In this document: in pieces, positions 26,348 through 36,219 of the stretch | Layout: every line of letters begins with the position of its first letter | How positions within the stretch are numbered: the stretch's first letter is position 1 | Origin: Bacillota bacterium | GTDB lineage: Bacteria > Bacillota > Clostridia > Christensenellales > Pumilibacteraceae | Reading direction: 5' to 3' | DNA: 62,987 nt | Assembly: GCA_009780135.1 (NCBI GenBank) | Contig: WRAP01000008.1 | Location: 1-62,987, forward strand | Translations under genes and position numbers: made by a program | The notes under the pieces: generated by a model | The model's database searches: none | Seen by the model: only the letters and a program-made list of their open reading frames with translations | Told to the model about the DNA's origin: nothing

Positions 26348-28987
26348 CTATTTGTTGTTATTTTTTTTATCTTTTTCTTCGTCTAATTTAGCAAATCGTT
26401 TGTAAAATATTTGATACAAAAAGCCCATACCTAAAAACATTATGCCAAAGGCAACAAAACTGATTATTTGGAAAATCATATCTATATCTAATGCCCAAAT
26501 ATCTATGATAAATAGTTTTAGTATAGCTAGCATTGCCACAACTAATGCAAAACGGCGAGTATAAGCACTACGCATGTAAAGCCCTAAGCCGATACATACA
26601 AATGCAACTACTATATACGCTACAGTTATTGATATACTGCTAAACGCTACTCCATACTGATGCATAAGTAAAAAAGTGTACCAAAATAAAAAGTAGCAAG
26701 ATGAGGCTATAATAACTAATTTTTTACCGGTGCCATCGCTTAATTCACTAAGCCTTATAAATAAATCATAAAATATATATAGACTCACTAATGCCGTACC
26801 CGCAGTTGCAAATCCCATACCAACTCTTGCTCCAACTTCGCCACCATCAAAAACAGATAGTCTAAAGCTAAATATTACAAGCATAAACACAAGCGATACA
26901 ATTGAAATTCCAATCCCTACATTATAAACGCTTTTTGCCTTAAACAGCTTTGGTGCAACTACTCCCATAAAGAAAAGCATCGAGAGCATAAACATAAACA
27001 TTATAAACCGCATCGAACTATTATAGCTGATTTGCTCTAATGCAGTTGCATGAAAAATTTGAAACACGCTATAAACTAAAAATCCGGTTGCGTTAATAAA
27101 TGCTAATCCAGTATAAATTTGAGGATAATTAGCACCTGCTCCTTGTATATAATGCCGTCTGTCTTGACCAAAATATCCAAGTATCAATTTGCGTTTATAT
27201 ATAAGCACACCCACCACAGCAAGACTCGCTAGCGTTATAAACAGATATTTATAAACGAAGATATTTATTCCGCTCTCTAAAACATTTGTTTGTAGTACAT
27301 TGCCTATAATTACATCCATCACAATAAAACCGACTATAGCTATAATAGAAATCCCTAATCCTGTTTTTAGCACTATATCTTTTCCTTTTAGCAATCCGTA
27401 AATCACAAGCACAACTCCTTGCAGTACCCAACCAAAGCTAATCCAACTAACGCTAAACTGCATCGGCATAAATAATATTAGAAAAACTAGTGCCGTCATC
27501 CAAAACAGCGTACGGATAGAGTTTTCTAGTATAAAGAATTTTCTTACAAGGAGATATAATCCAATATAGAATGCTGCAAAGAAAAGACTTAAATATCCTG
27601 TATAATTGCTTAAGCCATAAAACGCAAACATAATATAAAAGAGTATTAAATTTATTGCGGTTACAAGCATTATAAGTATGAAATCTGTACTTGTAAATCT
27701 TGAACGCAATTTGATATTTGTAAAAACAGGCAATATAGTATGAAGCCCAAACGAAATAAACATAAATGCAAGCGTTATTCCTTTTAGCAAGGTAAATTCT
27801 TCATATGTGCTTATCACTACAACAGCACTTGCAACAAAAATCGTAGCTACAATATTTAATCCAAAACCAAGATAGTTAAGCACCTGCCATTTATAACGGC
27901 TACTAAGTAGAAAGCCTAACACGCTAAGTATTATAAAATACACCATAGCACCGTATAAAATGCCAAGATCAGGTGTATCTGCAAAGAAAGCCTCCACTAG
28001 CGTTATAATAGGTAAATATCCGCCGATTTGAGCAAAAACTGCCACAATTTCTGACTTTAGCTTTACTGCTATACCATAAGAAATCGCAGTTATAGCTACA
28101 CAAATACCAAGTGCCACCCACATATTGATAGCACCAAATGCAAAATAACTAACTGCTAAAGCGGTGTATTGGAGTCCCACCCCGATAGATAAAATTGTAT
28201 GAGTAAATATTGTGCGTTTCTCTTTAACTCGGTTTATAAAAATACCTAATGCCAAAAACATAATCGCCGCACTAAATAAAATAAGAGTGTTTGCCCAATC
28301 GGGAATTTGTTCGTGCAAAAATACGCTTGTAAAAATAACAGCAAGCACAATAAAAATCGCACCTATACTGGCTAAAATCCTAAGTCCTAGCACCATTTCT
28401 ATTTTATTTTCTGGCGGTTTTAATACCTGCTCTATAGCGTTCTCCGGAAGCTCCGTATTCGCCAAAACTTGCAAGTGCTGACTATACTCTCGCTGAACTC
28501 CCTTTTCGTAATCCCGATATTCTTTCTTTAATGCATCAATTTCAAACGCAATTTCATTTTCTAAGGCACTAATTCTAGGATAAAATTTTTCTTTAATGCT
28601 ATGTATATGGCTATCTAATTCGACACTGCAAGTGGCAATTCTTTTTTTGTAATTGTGTTCTAATTGTTCTAACTTATGACAACCTTTTTTTTCGCTTTCG
28701 CCAAAAAAGAGGTTCATTTTAGTTTCGTTGCTAGTTACCGCCCAACGCTTTTCTTTCGATAAATGCTCATGTAGGCTATGTTTTAAGGAAGCGTTTTTCT
28801 CGTGCAAACTGCTACAAACCGACGCCATCTTTTCGCATTGTTCCTTTAGTTGACTACATTCCGCTCGCAAATGCTCTAACTCCACCATAGTAGAATCAGA
28901 CTTAAGTTTTTCCGTCTCAAGACTAATCTCTTTAGCTAAAGCCTCTTGCTTAGCCAGTAATTCCTCTAACTTTTTAGCATCCAGCAT
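26348..28987 (-). CDS. DUF2339 polytopic membrane protein with N-terminal coiled coil
   Basis: 879 residues. The first 170 are charged coiled coil with heptads of Leu and Lys/Glu; the rest is some 24 closely spaced hydrophobic segments, ending in a Lys-rich tail. This is the architecture of the DUF2339 family, whose function is unknown. The ATG at 28987 is chosen because AGGTGG lies five bases before it; a GTG nine bases upstream is the alternative. The coiled coil should be cytosolic. No neighbour gives a hint of function. Confidence 0.82.
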   Translation of the reverse strand: MLDAKKLEELLAKQEALAKEISLETEKLKSDSTMVELEHLRAECSQLKEQCEKMASVCSSLHEKNASLKHSLHEHLSKEKRWAVTSNETKMNLFFGESEKKGCHKLEQLEHNYKKRIATCSVELDSHIHSIKEKFYPRISALENEIAFEIDALKKEYRDYEKGVQREYSQHLQVLANTELPENAIEQVLKPPENKIEMVLGLRILASIGAIFIVLAVIFTSVFLHEQIPDWANTLILFSAAIMFLALGIFINRVKEKRTIFTHTILSIGVGLQYTALAVSYFAFGAINMWVALGICVAITAISYGIAVKLKSEIVAVFAQIGGYLPIITLVEAFFADTPDLGILYGAMVYFIILSVLGFLLSSRYKWQVLNYLGFGLNIVATIFVASAVVVISTYEEFTLLKGITLAFMFISFGLHTILPVFTNIKLRSRFTSTDFILIMLVTAINLILFYIMFAFYGLSNYTGYLSLFFAAFYIGLYLLVRKFFILENSIRTLFWMTALVFLILFMPMQFSVSWISFGWVLQGVVLVIYGLLKGKDIVLKTGLGISIIAIVGFIVMDVIIGNVLQTNVLESGINIFVYKYLFITLASLAVVGVLIYKRKLILGYFGQDRRHYIQGAGANYPQIYTGLAFINATGFLVYSVFQIFHATALEQISYNSSMRFIMFMFMLSMLFFMGVVAPKLFKAKSVYNVGIGISIVSLVFMLVIFSFRLSVFDGGEVGARVGMGFATAGTALVSLYIFYDLFIRLSELSDGTGKKLVIIASSCYFLFWYTFLLMHQYGVAFSSISITVAYIVVAFVCIGLGLYMRSAYTRRFALVVAMLAILKLFIIDIWALDIDMIFQIISFVAFGIMFLGMGFLYQIFYKRFAKLDEEKDKKNNNK

Positions 28988-29079
28988 AAAATCCACCTAC
29001 TGTTTTCACAAAAATAAAACACAGCACTCCTTAGATATAAAACATTTTATCAAAAAAATCCAAGCTTTGTCAAGTAAAT

Positions 29080-29118
29080 AAAAAATGCAATAGAATATAC
29101 TTAACCATTGCATTTTTT
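29080..29118 (-). terminator. Intrinsic terminator of the ABC exporter genes
   Basis: AAAAAATGCAAT and ATTGCATTTTTT form a perfect 12-base stem with a 15-base loop, downstream of the permease gene on the minus strand. Confidence 0.8.
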
Positions 29119-29160
29119 ATTAGGTAGAACGACAAAATATTGCCTTTAATAGTTATTATA

Positions 29161-30153
29161 TTATTTAATATCCATCCTTGTAAATCTCAATAGCCCAAAA
29201 CCAGTGAATATGGCGGTATAACCCACACCTACAATCGAGGCTCTTAGGTATGGAACAGAAGGACCATATATTATAAGATCCATAACTCCGTCAATACCAC
29301 CAAATAAAAGAGATTCAAAAATTGGGAAAGCAAAAATCTCAGAAATCATATTATATGGATTTAGTGTTATAATCCACTCAAAAATTTCGTAACTTCTGTA
29401 ATTTCCACTACCTATATCTACACCAAGCATCACAAAAACAGACACAACCATTACGATAATTGGCACAACATAAACAAGTGCTACATTTAACAAAATCCCG
29501 ATAGCTCTACTTTTTATGCTCATTGCTATAAAAGTAGCTATAGATACAATAGATATATACACTGGTATCGCCATAGTAAGTCTAGCTAATCTATTTAGTG
29601 TACCATGAAAGCTAAATATAAGTCCAGTAAATGGCAAAAGAATTACTATATATGCTAAATATGCCACTAAAAAAAGAGTGATGTTAAATAACCATGTAGA
29701 TATATAAATTTTTATTCTGGAGTTGCCAGCAATAACTTTATTACGAATCGTATTAAAAGTATACTCGCTACCCGTGTTAATTGCTATAAAAATAACAAAG
29801 CACAATGTAAACATAGTGGGTAGCATCGTCATTAATGCAAACTCGGTAAAAACACTCCAAACATAGCGCAATTCGTAGTAACCTGCTCCTAATTCATAAC
29901 CTAATAAAAATCTAAAAAGTACCATCCCCATAACAAACAAAAATGTCAGCACTGAAAAGATAATCATTATAACAAGCAATGCTTTAGACTTAAACAGCCT
30001 ATATAAATCTGCCTCGAATAAATTTGTAGCACGCTTTTTAGTAGGTAGCGGTTTAGGCATTTTTTGTGTTATTGGCGGTGGATTAAAAAAAGGATTGTGT
30101 TGTAGTGGTGACGGAAAATGTCCATTTTGCCCGATATTCATATTGTTTTCCAT
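29161..30153 (-). CDS. ABC-2-type transporter permease
   Basis: 330 residues with a Pro-rich, hydrophilic N-terminal tail of about 55 residues (HNPFFNPPPITQKMPKPLP) and six hydrophobic segments, with the large extracellular loop after the first span typical of ABC-2 permeases. The start codon shares one base with the stop of the ATPase gene (TAATG), and GGAGG lies inside that gene 11 bases upstream, so the two are made together. The substrate is unknown; family members export antibiotics, lipids or peptides. Confidence 0.88.
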   Translation of the reverse strand: MENNMNIGQNGHFPSPLQHNPFFNPPPITQKMPKPLPTKKRATNLFEADLYRLFKSKALLVIMIIFSVLTFLFVMGMVLFRFLLGYELGAGYYELRYVWSVFTEFALMTMLPTMFTLCFVIFIAINTGSEYTFNTIRNKVIAGNSRIKIYISTWLFNITLFLVAYLAYIVILLPFTGLIFSFHGTLNRLARLTMAIPVYISIVSIATFIAMSIKSRAIGILLNVALVYVVPIIVMVVSVFVMLGVDIGSGNYRSYEIFEWIITLNPYNMISEIFAFPIFESLLFGGIDGVMDLIIYGPSVPYLRASIVGVGYTAIFTGFGLLRFTRMDIK

Positions 30154-30953
30154 TATCTTATACCTCCATTATAGTTATGTACCGCATAATACGGCTGACT
30201 TGCCATAGCGGTATCGTATTTATAAATAAGTTCCATAAAGTACCGCTCTAGCTCTATCCCTTCGCTTTTACTCTCTAATTCTTCAGCTTCGACTTCTTGA
30301 ATAAGTTTACCCTTATGAATAAACCCATACCGAGTAGCAATTTTAGAAAGTTCGGTTAAAATATGGCTACAAATAAACATTGTAATGCCAAGTTCTCTAT
30401 TGAGGCGAACTAAAAGCTCTCTTATTTGGATAATGCCCGCAGGATCTAATCCGTTTGTAGGCTCGTCCAGTAACATCAACTCAGGACTGCCAACCAACGC
30501 CATAGCAATTCCAAGACGCTGACGCATACCTAAACTGAATGCTCCCGCTTTTTTACCACCGACATCAGCCAGCCCTACCATTTCAAGCAGATTACGACTT
30601 GTCTTTTGCATTTCAGCTTTTTCTACACCCGCTATTCGACACTGCGTAAGCAAGTTATCTTTAGCCGATAAATTTTCGTAAATAGCGGGCTTTTCTATCA
30701 TAGAACTAATACGGGTTAAATTTGCCATACTACTACCAACTCCGTCAAATAAGCTGAAACTACCGCTAGTTGGAGTTATAAGACTGGTGATAAGTCTTAT
30801 CAGCGTTGTCTTGCCCGAACCGTTAAGCCCTACAAGTCCGTAAATGTCGCCCTTATTTACCTGTAGCGACACCCCCTCGACAGCAAGTTTACCTTTGTAA
30901 TCTTTACTAATTTGATGAGTTTTTAATACTATTTGATTTTGGTTTTGGTGCAT
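30153..30953 (-). CDS. ABC transporter ATP-binding protein
   Basis: 266 residues. Walker A is GLNGSGKTT, the signature is LGMRQR (the variant of LSGGQ found in bacitracin/lantibiotic-type exporters), Walker B is LMLLDEPTNGLDP and the switch His is in FICSHILTEL. Together with the permease it forms an export system of the BcrAB/ABC-2 kind. A half family C repeat lies immediately upstream, in the place where the promoter should be. No sensor kinase or response regulator is adjacent. Confidence 0.95.
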   Translation of the reverse strand: MHQNQNQIVLKTHQISKDYKGKLAVEGVSLQVNKGDIYGLVGLNGSGKTTLIRLITSLITPTSGSFSLFDGVGSSMANLTRISSMIEKPAIYENLSAKDNLLTQCRIAGVEKAEMQKTSRNLLEMVGLADVGGKKAGAFSLGMRQRLGIAMALVGSPELMLLDEPTNGLDPAGIIQIRELLVRLNRELGITMFICSHILTELSKIATRYGFIHKGKLIQEVEAEELESKSEGIELERYFMELIYKYDTAMASQPYYAVHNYNGGIR

Positions 30954-30974
30954 GTTTTTTTAGTACTCCTTTTT

Positions 30975-31020
30975 AGTGCTTAGTGCACAATACATAGTTG
31001 TTGATTTTGTTAGTAGTTAA
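30975..31020. repeat. Family C half element
   Basis: TAGTGCTTAGTGCACAATAC followed by ATAGTTGTTGATTTTG is one C arm with the shared core; the second arm is missing. It lies upstream of the ABC exporter genes. Confidence 0.7.
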
Positions 31021-31038
31021 ATTATAAAGGATATCGTT

Positions 31039-31827
31039 TTACCACTTCTCATTCCATTCTGCCATATTATTATTGCTATTACTAAATTGATTTTTGTCTA
31101 AAACTGTAAGATTCCCTTTATCTAAATATACAAAATGTGCTTTATCCTGCTTAAATAAAAATATATAAAACGGAATATTTGCTAACCAATTACCGACAAG
31201 AAAAAGTAAAACTAAAAATGACCAATCCGCCCAAAAAAATACGGCTATTAAAGCTAAAACAGTTAAATTTATAATATTGCTTAGCATGCTGGCTAAAATA
31301 TAAAACCTAATCTTCATAGGCTTTTCGGTTAGTATCGCACCTACTGCTCCAAGATGAGCTTTAAGTTTACCGTAGCCACCTGCCTTAAAAAAGATAATTT
31401 GAATAAGTAGCGAAAAAAAAGAACCTCCTATAAGCAATGCTAAAAATAATCCTAAACTAATTAAAAAATTTACAAGGTAAGAAAACTCCGAAAAATTGTA
31501 CTCAAAAATAAATATCGTTGCTACAATCCCTATAATCATAATAATACCTAAAAATACATTAGCAAAAACAGCAAACTTGCCCTTAAGGCTAAAAGAGGCT
31601 TTTATATTAAATCCCTCAGGAGGTTGTGGGGTATTTGGATTATAAGGAGGATACGGATAATTATATTGATTAGGATTGTTTTGATTGTTAAAATTAGGAT
31701 GATTAAGATTTAACTCTTGAAAATTATGTTGCTGTAAAGTTGGTTCGCTAAAATTGGATTCTTGAAAATCTATCTTATCAAAATCCGCCTCGTCAAATTT
31801 TGGCTCATTAAAGTTTGATTGTTTCAT
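31039..31827 (-). CDS. Membrane protein with an N-terminal pentapeptide-repeat-like tail
   Basis: 262 residues. Residues 5-49 are nine consecutive five-residue units with Phe or Leu at the second place (NFNEP, KFDEA, DFDKI, DFQES, NFSEP, TLQQH, NFQEL, NLNHP, NFNNQ), the periodicity of pentapeptide repeats. A Pro/Tyr/Asn linker follows (about 50-75), then four or five membrane spans (about 82-225) and a short polar C-terminus. I do not recognise the membrane part; it resembles Yip1-like or DUF-type four-helix proteins only in layout. The tail must be cytosolic, since no signal peptide precedes it. It lies upstream of the ABC genes, separated by about 85 bases including a half C repeat. Confidence 0.7.
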   Translation of the reverse strand: MKQSNFNEPKFDEADFDKIDFQESNFSEPTLQQHNFQELNLNHPNFNNQNNPNQYNYPYPPYNPNTPQPPEGFNIKASFSLKGKFAVFANVFLGIIMIIGIVATIFIFEYNFSEFSYLVNFLISLGLFLALLIGGSFFSLLIQIIFFKAGGYGKLKAHLGAVGAILTEKPMKIRFYILASMLSNIINLTVLALIAVFFWADWSFLVLLFLVGNWLANIPFYIFLFKQDKAHFVYLDKGNLTVLDKNQFSNSNNNMAEWNEKW

Positions 31828-31921
31828 TTAAGCGTACCTCACTATTATAAAATACTACTATATGTCAACCTTGTCAAGGAGATTTTATTATGTTTGAGCT
31901 GTTGATACTCATGAATATAAT

Positions 31922-31961
31922 AAAAATGTCGGATAAGCACTCATACTAATCCGACATTTTT
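31922..31961. terminator. Bidirectional intrinsic terminator
   Basis: AAAAATGTCGGAT and ATCCGACATTTTT form a perfect 13-base stem with a 14-base loop, 17 bases downstream of the DUF1540 gene. Confidence 0.85.
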
Positions 31962-31978
31962 AAGTTATTATTTATAAA

Positions 31979-32284
31979 TTACGCTTTCATAAATGTAGCA
32001 CAAACTGCTTCCTGGCTAAGGTCGCCTAGCACCGTTATGCCGTTAGCTTTACAAATGTTGTCTTTATTAAAAATACAATCCGCTTTGCAGTAAACGGCAG
32101 TATCTATATCAAAACTGCGTTTAGCAAAATCCTCGCCCGCTTCAAAAAGATGATGATTGCTTTTTCTGTCATCCTCTTTATAAGTTTTGCAACCTGCACA
32201 ATCAGTTACCTCTATCTCTTTAGCACAACATTCGTATGCTTTATTATAACAGCATTCTGTTTTCCCACATTTTAAGTCTTTCAT
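31979..32284 (-). CDS. DUF1540-type small cysteine-rich protein
   Basis: 101 residues with two Cys-rich units: CGKTECCYNKAYECCAKEIE with CAGCKTY, and CKADCIFNKDNICKANGIT with CATF. The spacing C-x-x-x-C-x-y-N-x-x-x-x-C-x-A-x-x-I-x-V is the DUF1540 pattern, present twice. It probably binds metal through the cysteines; function is unknown. The ATG at 32284 is chosen because AAAGGAG precedes it by 11 bases; a longer frame upstream runs into the divergent promoter region. Confidence 0.87.
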   Translation of the reverse strand: MKDLKCGKTECCYNKAYECCAKEIEVTDCAGCKTYKEDDRKSNHHLFEAGEDFAKRSFDIDTAVYCKADCIFNKDNICKANGITVLGDLSQEAVCATFMKA

Positions 32285-32394
32285 TATAATGATTTCTCCT
32301 TTACATATAGTGTGTTGAAATAAGGATTTTTTATACAAAAACATTTGATAAAAAATTATAAAAAAGCTAAAATTACTAGTGGAGACAAAATAAA

Positions 32395-34983
32395 ATGATA
32401 AAAAACACAAGAAAAATACGAATAATTATAGCATTACTTATGGCAGTAGTTATGATTTTTGCTCTTGCACTAATAGCTTGCGAACAAGGAGCACAGGGTG
32501 AAAGAGGTCCGCAAGGCGAAATAGGAATAACCGGTCCGCAAGGTCCAACAGGTCCACAGGGCGAGCAAGGTACTCAAGGACCTCCCGGACAACAAGGCGA
32601 ACAAGGCGAACAAGGTCAACAGGGTCCGCAAGGCGATACCGGAGCGACGGGTCCAACAGGTCAAACAGGTCCGCAAGGAGAACAAGGACAAGACGGCAAA
32701 TCTGCCTTTGAAATCTGGCAAGCTCAATCGGGTAACGAAAACAAAACTGAAGCAGACTTTTTAGAGTGGCTAAGAAACACTCCAGAAGCCCCTCAAACCT
32801 TTACTGTTACATTTGCTAACACTACCTTTAATCCGATTACTCTACCACAAGGCACTGTAATGTGGCAACCAACTACACCAACTCAGCAGCATCATGATTT
32901 TGCAGGCTGGTATACGGACGCAGACTTTACAACTCCTGCATTTTTCCCGTTTGTACTAACAGAAAACACCACTCTATATGCTAGACTAATAAACTCAGTT
33001 GCCGGGTTAGAATTTGTTGCTATAGAAGGAGGCTACAAAATACAAGGCTTAACTACGCTAACTAATTTAGTTGTACCTTCTACTCATAACGGCTTACCCG
33101 TTTTAGAAGTAGGAGAAATTAGAAGCAATAATCTTAATTTAGTAACCATTTCTAATAGTGTAACAGCTATTAACAACTTTGCATTTGTTAATGGTCGATC
33201 GCTACATACCGTAAACTTTGAACCGGGTAGCAGACTTACTACTATTGGTGAAGGTGCATTTACGAATAGCGGATTAAATAGTATAACAATCCCTAATAGT
33301 GTAACTACTATTGGTTATTGGGCATTTTCTCATACATTTTCATTGCATACTGTAAACTTTGAATCGGGTAGCAGACTTACTACTATTGATGAAGGGGTTT
33401 TTGTAGGCACGGGACTTACTAGCATAACAATCCCTGCCAGCGTTACATCTATCGGCAATAGGGTGTTTGAGATGTCTATGTTTTTGCACACAGTAAATTT
33501 CGAAGCAAACAGCCAGCTAGAAATTATTGGTAGTAATGTGTTTAACCTAGCTACGGCACTTACTAATGTAACAATTCCGGCCAACGTTACAACTATTGAA
33601 GATGAAGCGTTTAGAAATCTTTCTACATTGCATACTGTAAATTTTGAGCCAAATAGCAGACTTACAACTATCGGTAATAGTGCGTTTTTGGGCACTAGAC
33701 TTGCCAGTATAACAATTCCTAACAGCGTAATAACTATAGGACCTGGAGCATTTTCTACGGTTCGTTCTTTGCATACGGTAGACTTTGAACCGGGTAGCAG
33801 GCTTGAAGTTATTGGTAGCGGTGCATTTAACCAAGCTACGGCACTTACAAATATAACAATCCCAGCTAGCGTTACAACTATTGACGGTAGTGCATTTTCG
33901 TCAACTACCGCTTTGCATACGATAAATTTTGAGCAAAATAGCAAACTTACTTATATTGGGAATTCGGCTTTTTGGTATTCAGCGCTTACCGATATAACAA
34001 TCCCCGCTAGTGTTACAAGCATTGGTGCCACAGCATTTTCGGTAGCTTTTTCACTACAAACGGTAATTTTTGAGCATGGTAGTCAGCTACGAAGCATTGG
34101 TCATGCTGTATTTGCAGGTGCTACGGCTCTTACTAGCATAACCATACCGTATGGCGTTACAAGTATTGGCGATGTCGTGTTTTCTCATACTACAGCACTT
34201 ATCAATATAACAATTCCTAGTAGCGTTACAGATATGGGGGCTAATGTGTTTCAAAACTGGACTAATGCTCAAACTATAAGAATCCCGAGGCTTACTGCTC
34301 AACCTAGCGGATGGAACGCAAATTGGAATGGTAACAGCGATGCCCAAGTAGAATGGAGAATCGAAAATCCTATATATGATGGTTTAGTGTTTGTGCAAAT
34401 ATTTGACCATGCACACGGAATAGTAAGAGGATACAGAATTCAAGGCACTACATCTTTAACAAAGGTTATTCTTCCTAATCTGCATAACGGTTTACCGGTT
34501 ATAGAGGTTGGGCAAATTAGAGGCTCTAATTTAACAAGCATAACCATTTCTGCCAGCGTTAGAACTATTGGTTGGGATGCGTTTAGGAATAGTACAACCT
34601 TAGCTACAGTAACATTTCAAGCCGGTAGTCAGCTTACCACTATAGAAGGCGAGGCTTTTCGCGGTACTACAGCACTTACCAGTATAACAATCCCCGCTAG
34701 TGTTACAAGAATTGCTATGAGTGCATTTAATACAACAGCATTGCAAGAAGTTATTTTTGCCGAAGGCAGTCAACTTGCAGATATTAACGGCGGTGCATTT
34801 GCTAATTCTACATCAATCTCAAGCATAACAATTCCAGCTAGTGTTACAAATATTGCATGGAATGTTTTTCAAGGCTGGAATCCTACGCAAAGAATATATG
34901 TACCATATCACACAAGCAGACCTCCCGGTTGGGAAACAAACTGGAACGGCGGTGGTGCCCAAGTAATATGGGGAGTTGCTTAA
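32395..34983 (+). CDS. Surface lipoprotein: collagen-like stalk, InlB-type B repeat and BspA-type leucine-rich repeats
   Basis: 862 residues. The signal peptide ends in the lipobox ALIAC (Cys29). Residues 32-100 are 23 unbroken Gly-X-Y triplets, rich in GPQ, GEQ and GPT, which should form a collagen-like triple helix. The segment [20 protein letters not shown] is the capping motif often found after bacterial collagen repeats. Residues about 137-199 match the Listeria/Bacteroides B repeat (FAGWYTD). Then come two blocks of BspA-type LRR_5 repeats ([13 protein letters not shown]-like), about 200-650 and 660-862, each opening with a GYKIQG or GYRIQG unit and closing with a GWNANWNG or GWETNWNG unit. 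It is probably an adhesin held away from the membrane on a stalk. Confidence 0.92.
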   Translation: MIKNTRKIRIIIALLMAVVMIFALALIACEQGAQGERGPQGEIGITGPQGPTGPQGEQGTQGPPGQQGEQGEQGQQGPQGDTGATGPTGQTGPQGEQGQDGKSAFEIWQAQSGNENKTEADFLEWLRNTPEAPQTFTVTFANTTFNPITLPQGTVMWQPTTPTQQHHDFAGWYTDADFTTPAFFPFVLTENTTLYARLINSVAGLEFVAIEGGYKIQGLTTLTNLVVPSTHNGLPVLEVGEIRSNNLNLVTISNSVTAINNFAFVNGRSLHTVNFEPGSRLTTIGEGAFTNSGLNSITIPNSVTTIGYWAFSHTFSLHTVNFESGSRLTTIDEGVFVGTGLTSITIPASVTSIGNRVFEMSMFLHTVNFEANSQLEIIGSNVFNLATALTNVTIPANVTTIEDEAFRNLSTLHTVNFEPNSRLTTIGNSAFLGTRLASITIPNSVITIGPGAFSTVRSLHTVDFEPGSRLEVIGSGAFNQATALTNITIPASVTTIDGSAFSSTTALHTINFEQNSKLTYIGNSAFWYSALTDITIPASVTSIGATAFSVAFSLQTVIFEHGSQLRSIGHAVFAGATALTSITIPYGVTSIGDVVFSHTTALINITIPSSVTDMGANVFQNWTNAQTIRIPRLTAQPSGWNANWNGNSDAQVEWRIENPIYDGLVFVQIFDHAHGIVRGYRIQGTTSLTKVILPNLHNGLPVIEVGQIRGSNLTSITISASVRTIGWDAFRNSTTLATVTFQAGSQLTTIEGEAFRGTTALTSITIPASVTRIAMSAFNTTALQEVIFAEGSQLADINGGAFANSTSISSITIPASVTNIAWNVFQGWNPTQRIYVPYHTSRPPGWETNWNGGGAQVIWGVA

Positions 34984-35015
34984 ATAATAGATAAGTCCAA
35001 TAAAAAATAAATTAA

Positions 35016-35059
35016 AGATTCTCAACAGCAGTTAAGTTATTGCTCTTGGGAATTTTTTA
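35016..35059 (+). terminator. Intrinsic terminator of the collagen/LRR lipoprotein gene
   Basis: AGATTCTCAACAGCA pairs with TGCTCTTGGGAATTT (one mismatch, G-U pairs) and a T run follows. Confidence 0.65.
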
Positions 35060-35180
35060 GTTTTTAGCTTTTACTTTTTGGTTTGGGTGTATTATAATTA
35101 AAGCTAGTAGAAAAACTTTAATTATGAAAATTGCTTTTTCAGAAGTTTTTGTATCAAGAATTTTAGGATGGTAAAAAATT

Positions 35181-35627
35181 ATGAAAGTAATCCTTTTAAA
35201 AGATGTGCCTAAGCAAGGCAAAAAGGGCGATATTATTGAGGTTGCCGACGGATACGGTCGTAACTTTTTAATTAAAGGCGGATATGCTAAAGAAGCCACT
35301 GCAAGTGCGGTTAATGCCATAAATATGCAAAAGCAAGCGGCTGTTCATCACGAAAAGGTGGCTAGAGATACTGCCGTTGAATTAGCTAAAAAACTAGATA
35401 GTACCGAAGTTGTTATCAAAGTAAAGGTTGGCAGTAGCGGCAAGCTATTTGGAGCATTAAATACTCAAAATATAGCCGACGCTCTTAAAAAACAAGCGGG
35501 TGTGGAGCTTGATAAACGAATGTTTGTTTTAGGCGAGCCAATTAAGCTATGCGGAATTTATAAAGTAACCGTAAAGCCGTATGCTAATGTTAGCGGTGTG
35601 CTTACGGTTAAGGTTGAGGGAGAGTAA
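35181..35627 (+). CDS. rplI: 50S ribosomal protein L9
   Basis: 148 residues, typical L9 length. The N-terminal domain begins [20 protein letters not shown] and contains the L9 signature [17 protein letters not shown]; a long helix (about 45-75) connects to the C-terminal domain. It binds 23S rRNA and protrudes from the L1-stalk side of the ribosome. In many Firmicutes rplI sits beside a GGDEF/DHH phosphodiesterase gene or dnaB; here it is followed 11 bases later by a GNAT acetyltransferase gene instead. Confidence 0.97.
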   Translation: MKVILLKDVPKQGKKGDIIEVADGYGRNFLIKGGYAKEATASAVNAINMQKQAAVHHEKVARDTAVELAKKLDSTEVVIKVKVGSSGKLFGALNTQNIADALKKQAGVELDKRMFVLGEPIKLCGIYKVTVKPYANVSGVLTVKVEGE

Positions 35628-35638
35628 ATAGTAAATTT

Positions 35639-36202
35639 ATGAATTTATACGGAAAAATAATTACCTTAACTCCGGCTACTTTAGAACAAAGGCAAATGAT
35701 ATATGAGTGGTGCTTCCACTGCGAAACCAGTAAGTTTCATTCCGGAGCAGATTTTCCGAATACTGAGATACCATCTTATGAGGATTTTTGCGAGGATTAT
35801 GTGGATTACTTTTTTACAGATACCGAGCCTAATAAAGGTAGAGGGTTTATAATTTTGCACGGTAATAATCCTGTCGGTTTTATTAGTTATTCGTCTTATC
35901 ATTTAAAACCGCATAAGTCAGAGCTTGATATTTGGATGAATAGCTTAAATAATTGCGGAAAGGGCTTTGGTACTGATGCGATTATTACACTAGGTAACTA
36001 TCTAAATAAAGAATTAGGTATTGAGGAATTGATTATGAGACCCTCAATAAAAAACATAAACGCAATAAAATCATATAAAAAATCGGGCTTTGAGGAGATT
36101 AATATTCCGCCAACTGTTTACTTATTAGACGAATATGTATCTCTTTACGGGGACGGAGATTACGGAGTAGACGAAACGGTTTTACTTATAAAGCGATTTT
36201 AG
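35639..36202 (+). CDS. GNAT-family N-acetyltransferase
   Basis: 187 residues. The acetyl-CoA-binding pyrophosphate loop is seen as NCGKGFGTDAIITLGNYL (about 103-120) and the late motif as NINAIKSYKKSGFEEI. The pattern is closest to the RimJ/RimL and aminoglycoside 6'-acetyltransferase-like branch, in which the substrate can be a protein N-terminus, a small amine or an antibiotic; the acceptor cannot be told from sequence. It follows rplI closely and precedes the M20 peptidase gene by 17 bases, so the three are probably one transcript. Confidence 0.88.
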   Translation: MNLYGKIITLTPATLEQRQMIYEWCFHCETSKFHSGADFPNTEIPSYEDFCEDYVDYFFTDTEPNKGRGFIILHGNNPVGFISYSSYHLKPHKSELDIWMNSLNNCGKGFGTDAIITLGNYLNKELGIEELIMRPSIKNINAIKSYKKSGFEEINIPPTVYLLDEYVSLYGDGDYGVDETVLLIKRF

Positions 36203-36219
36203 AAAAACACTAGATTACT

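Noticed and set aside
32450-32727. Two open frames antisense to the collagen-like region
   Set aside because: They result from the regular Gly-X-Y codons read backwards, give Leu/Arg-rich or Thr/Leu-rich low-complexity text and have no ribosome binding site.
33330-33944. 204-residue open frame antisense to the leucine-rich repeats
   Set aside because: It mirrors the repeat periodicity of the real gene and starts without any initiation signal; a shadow.
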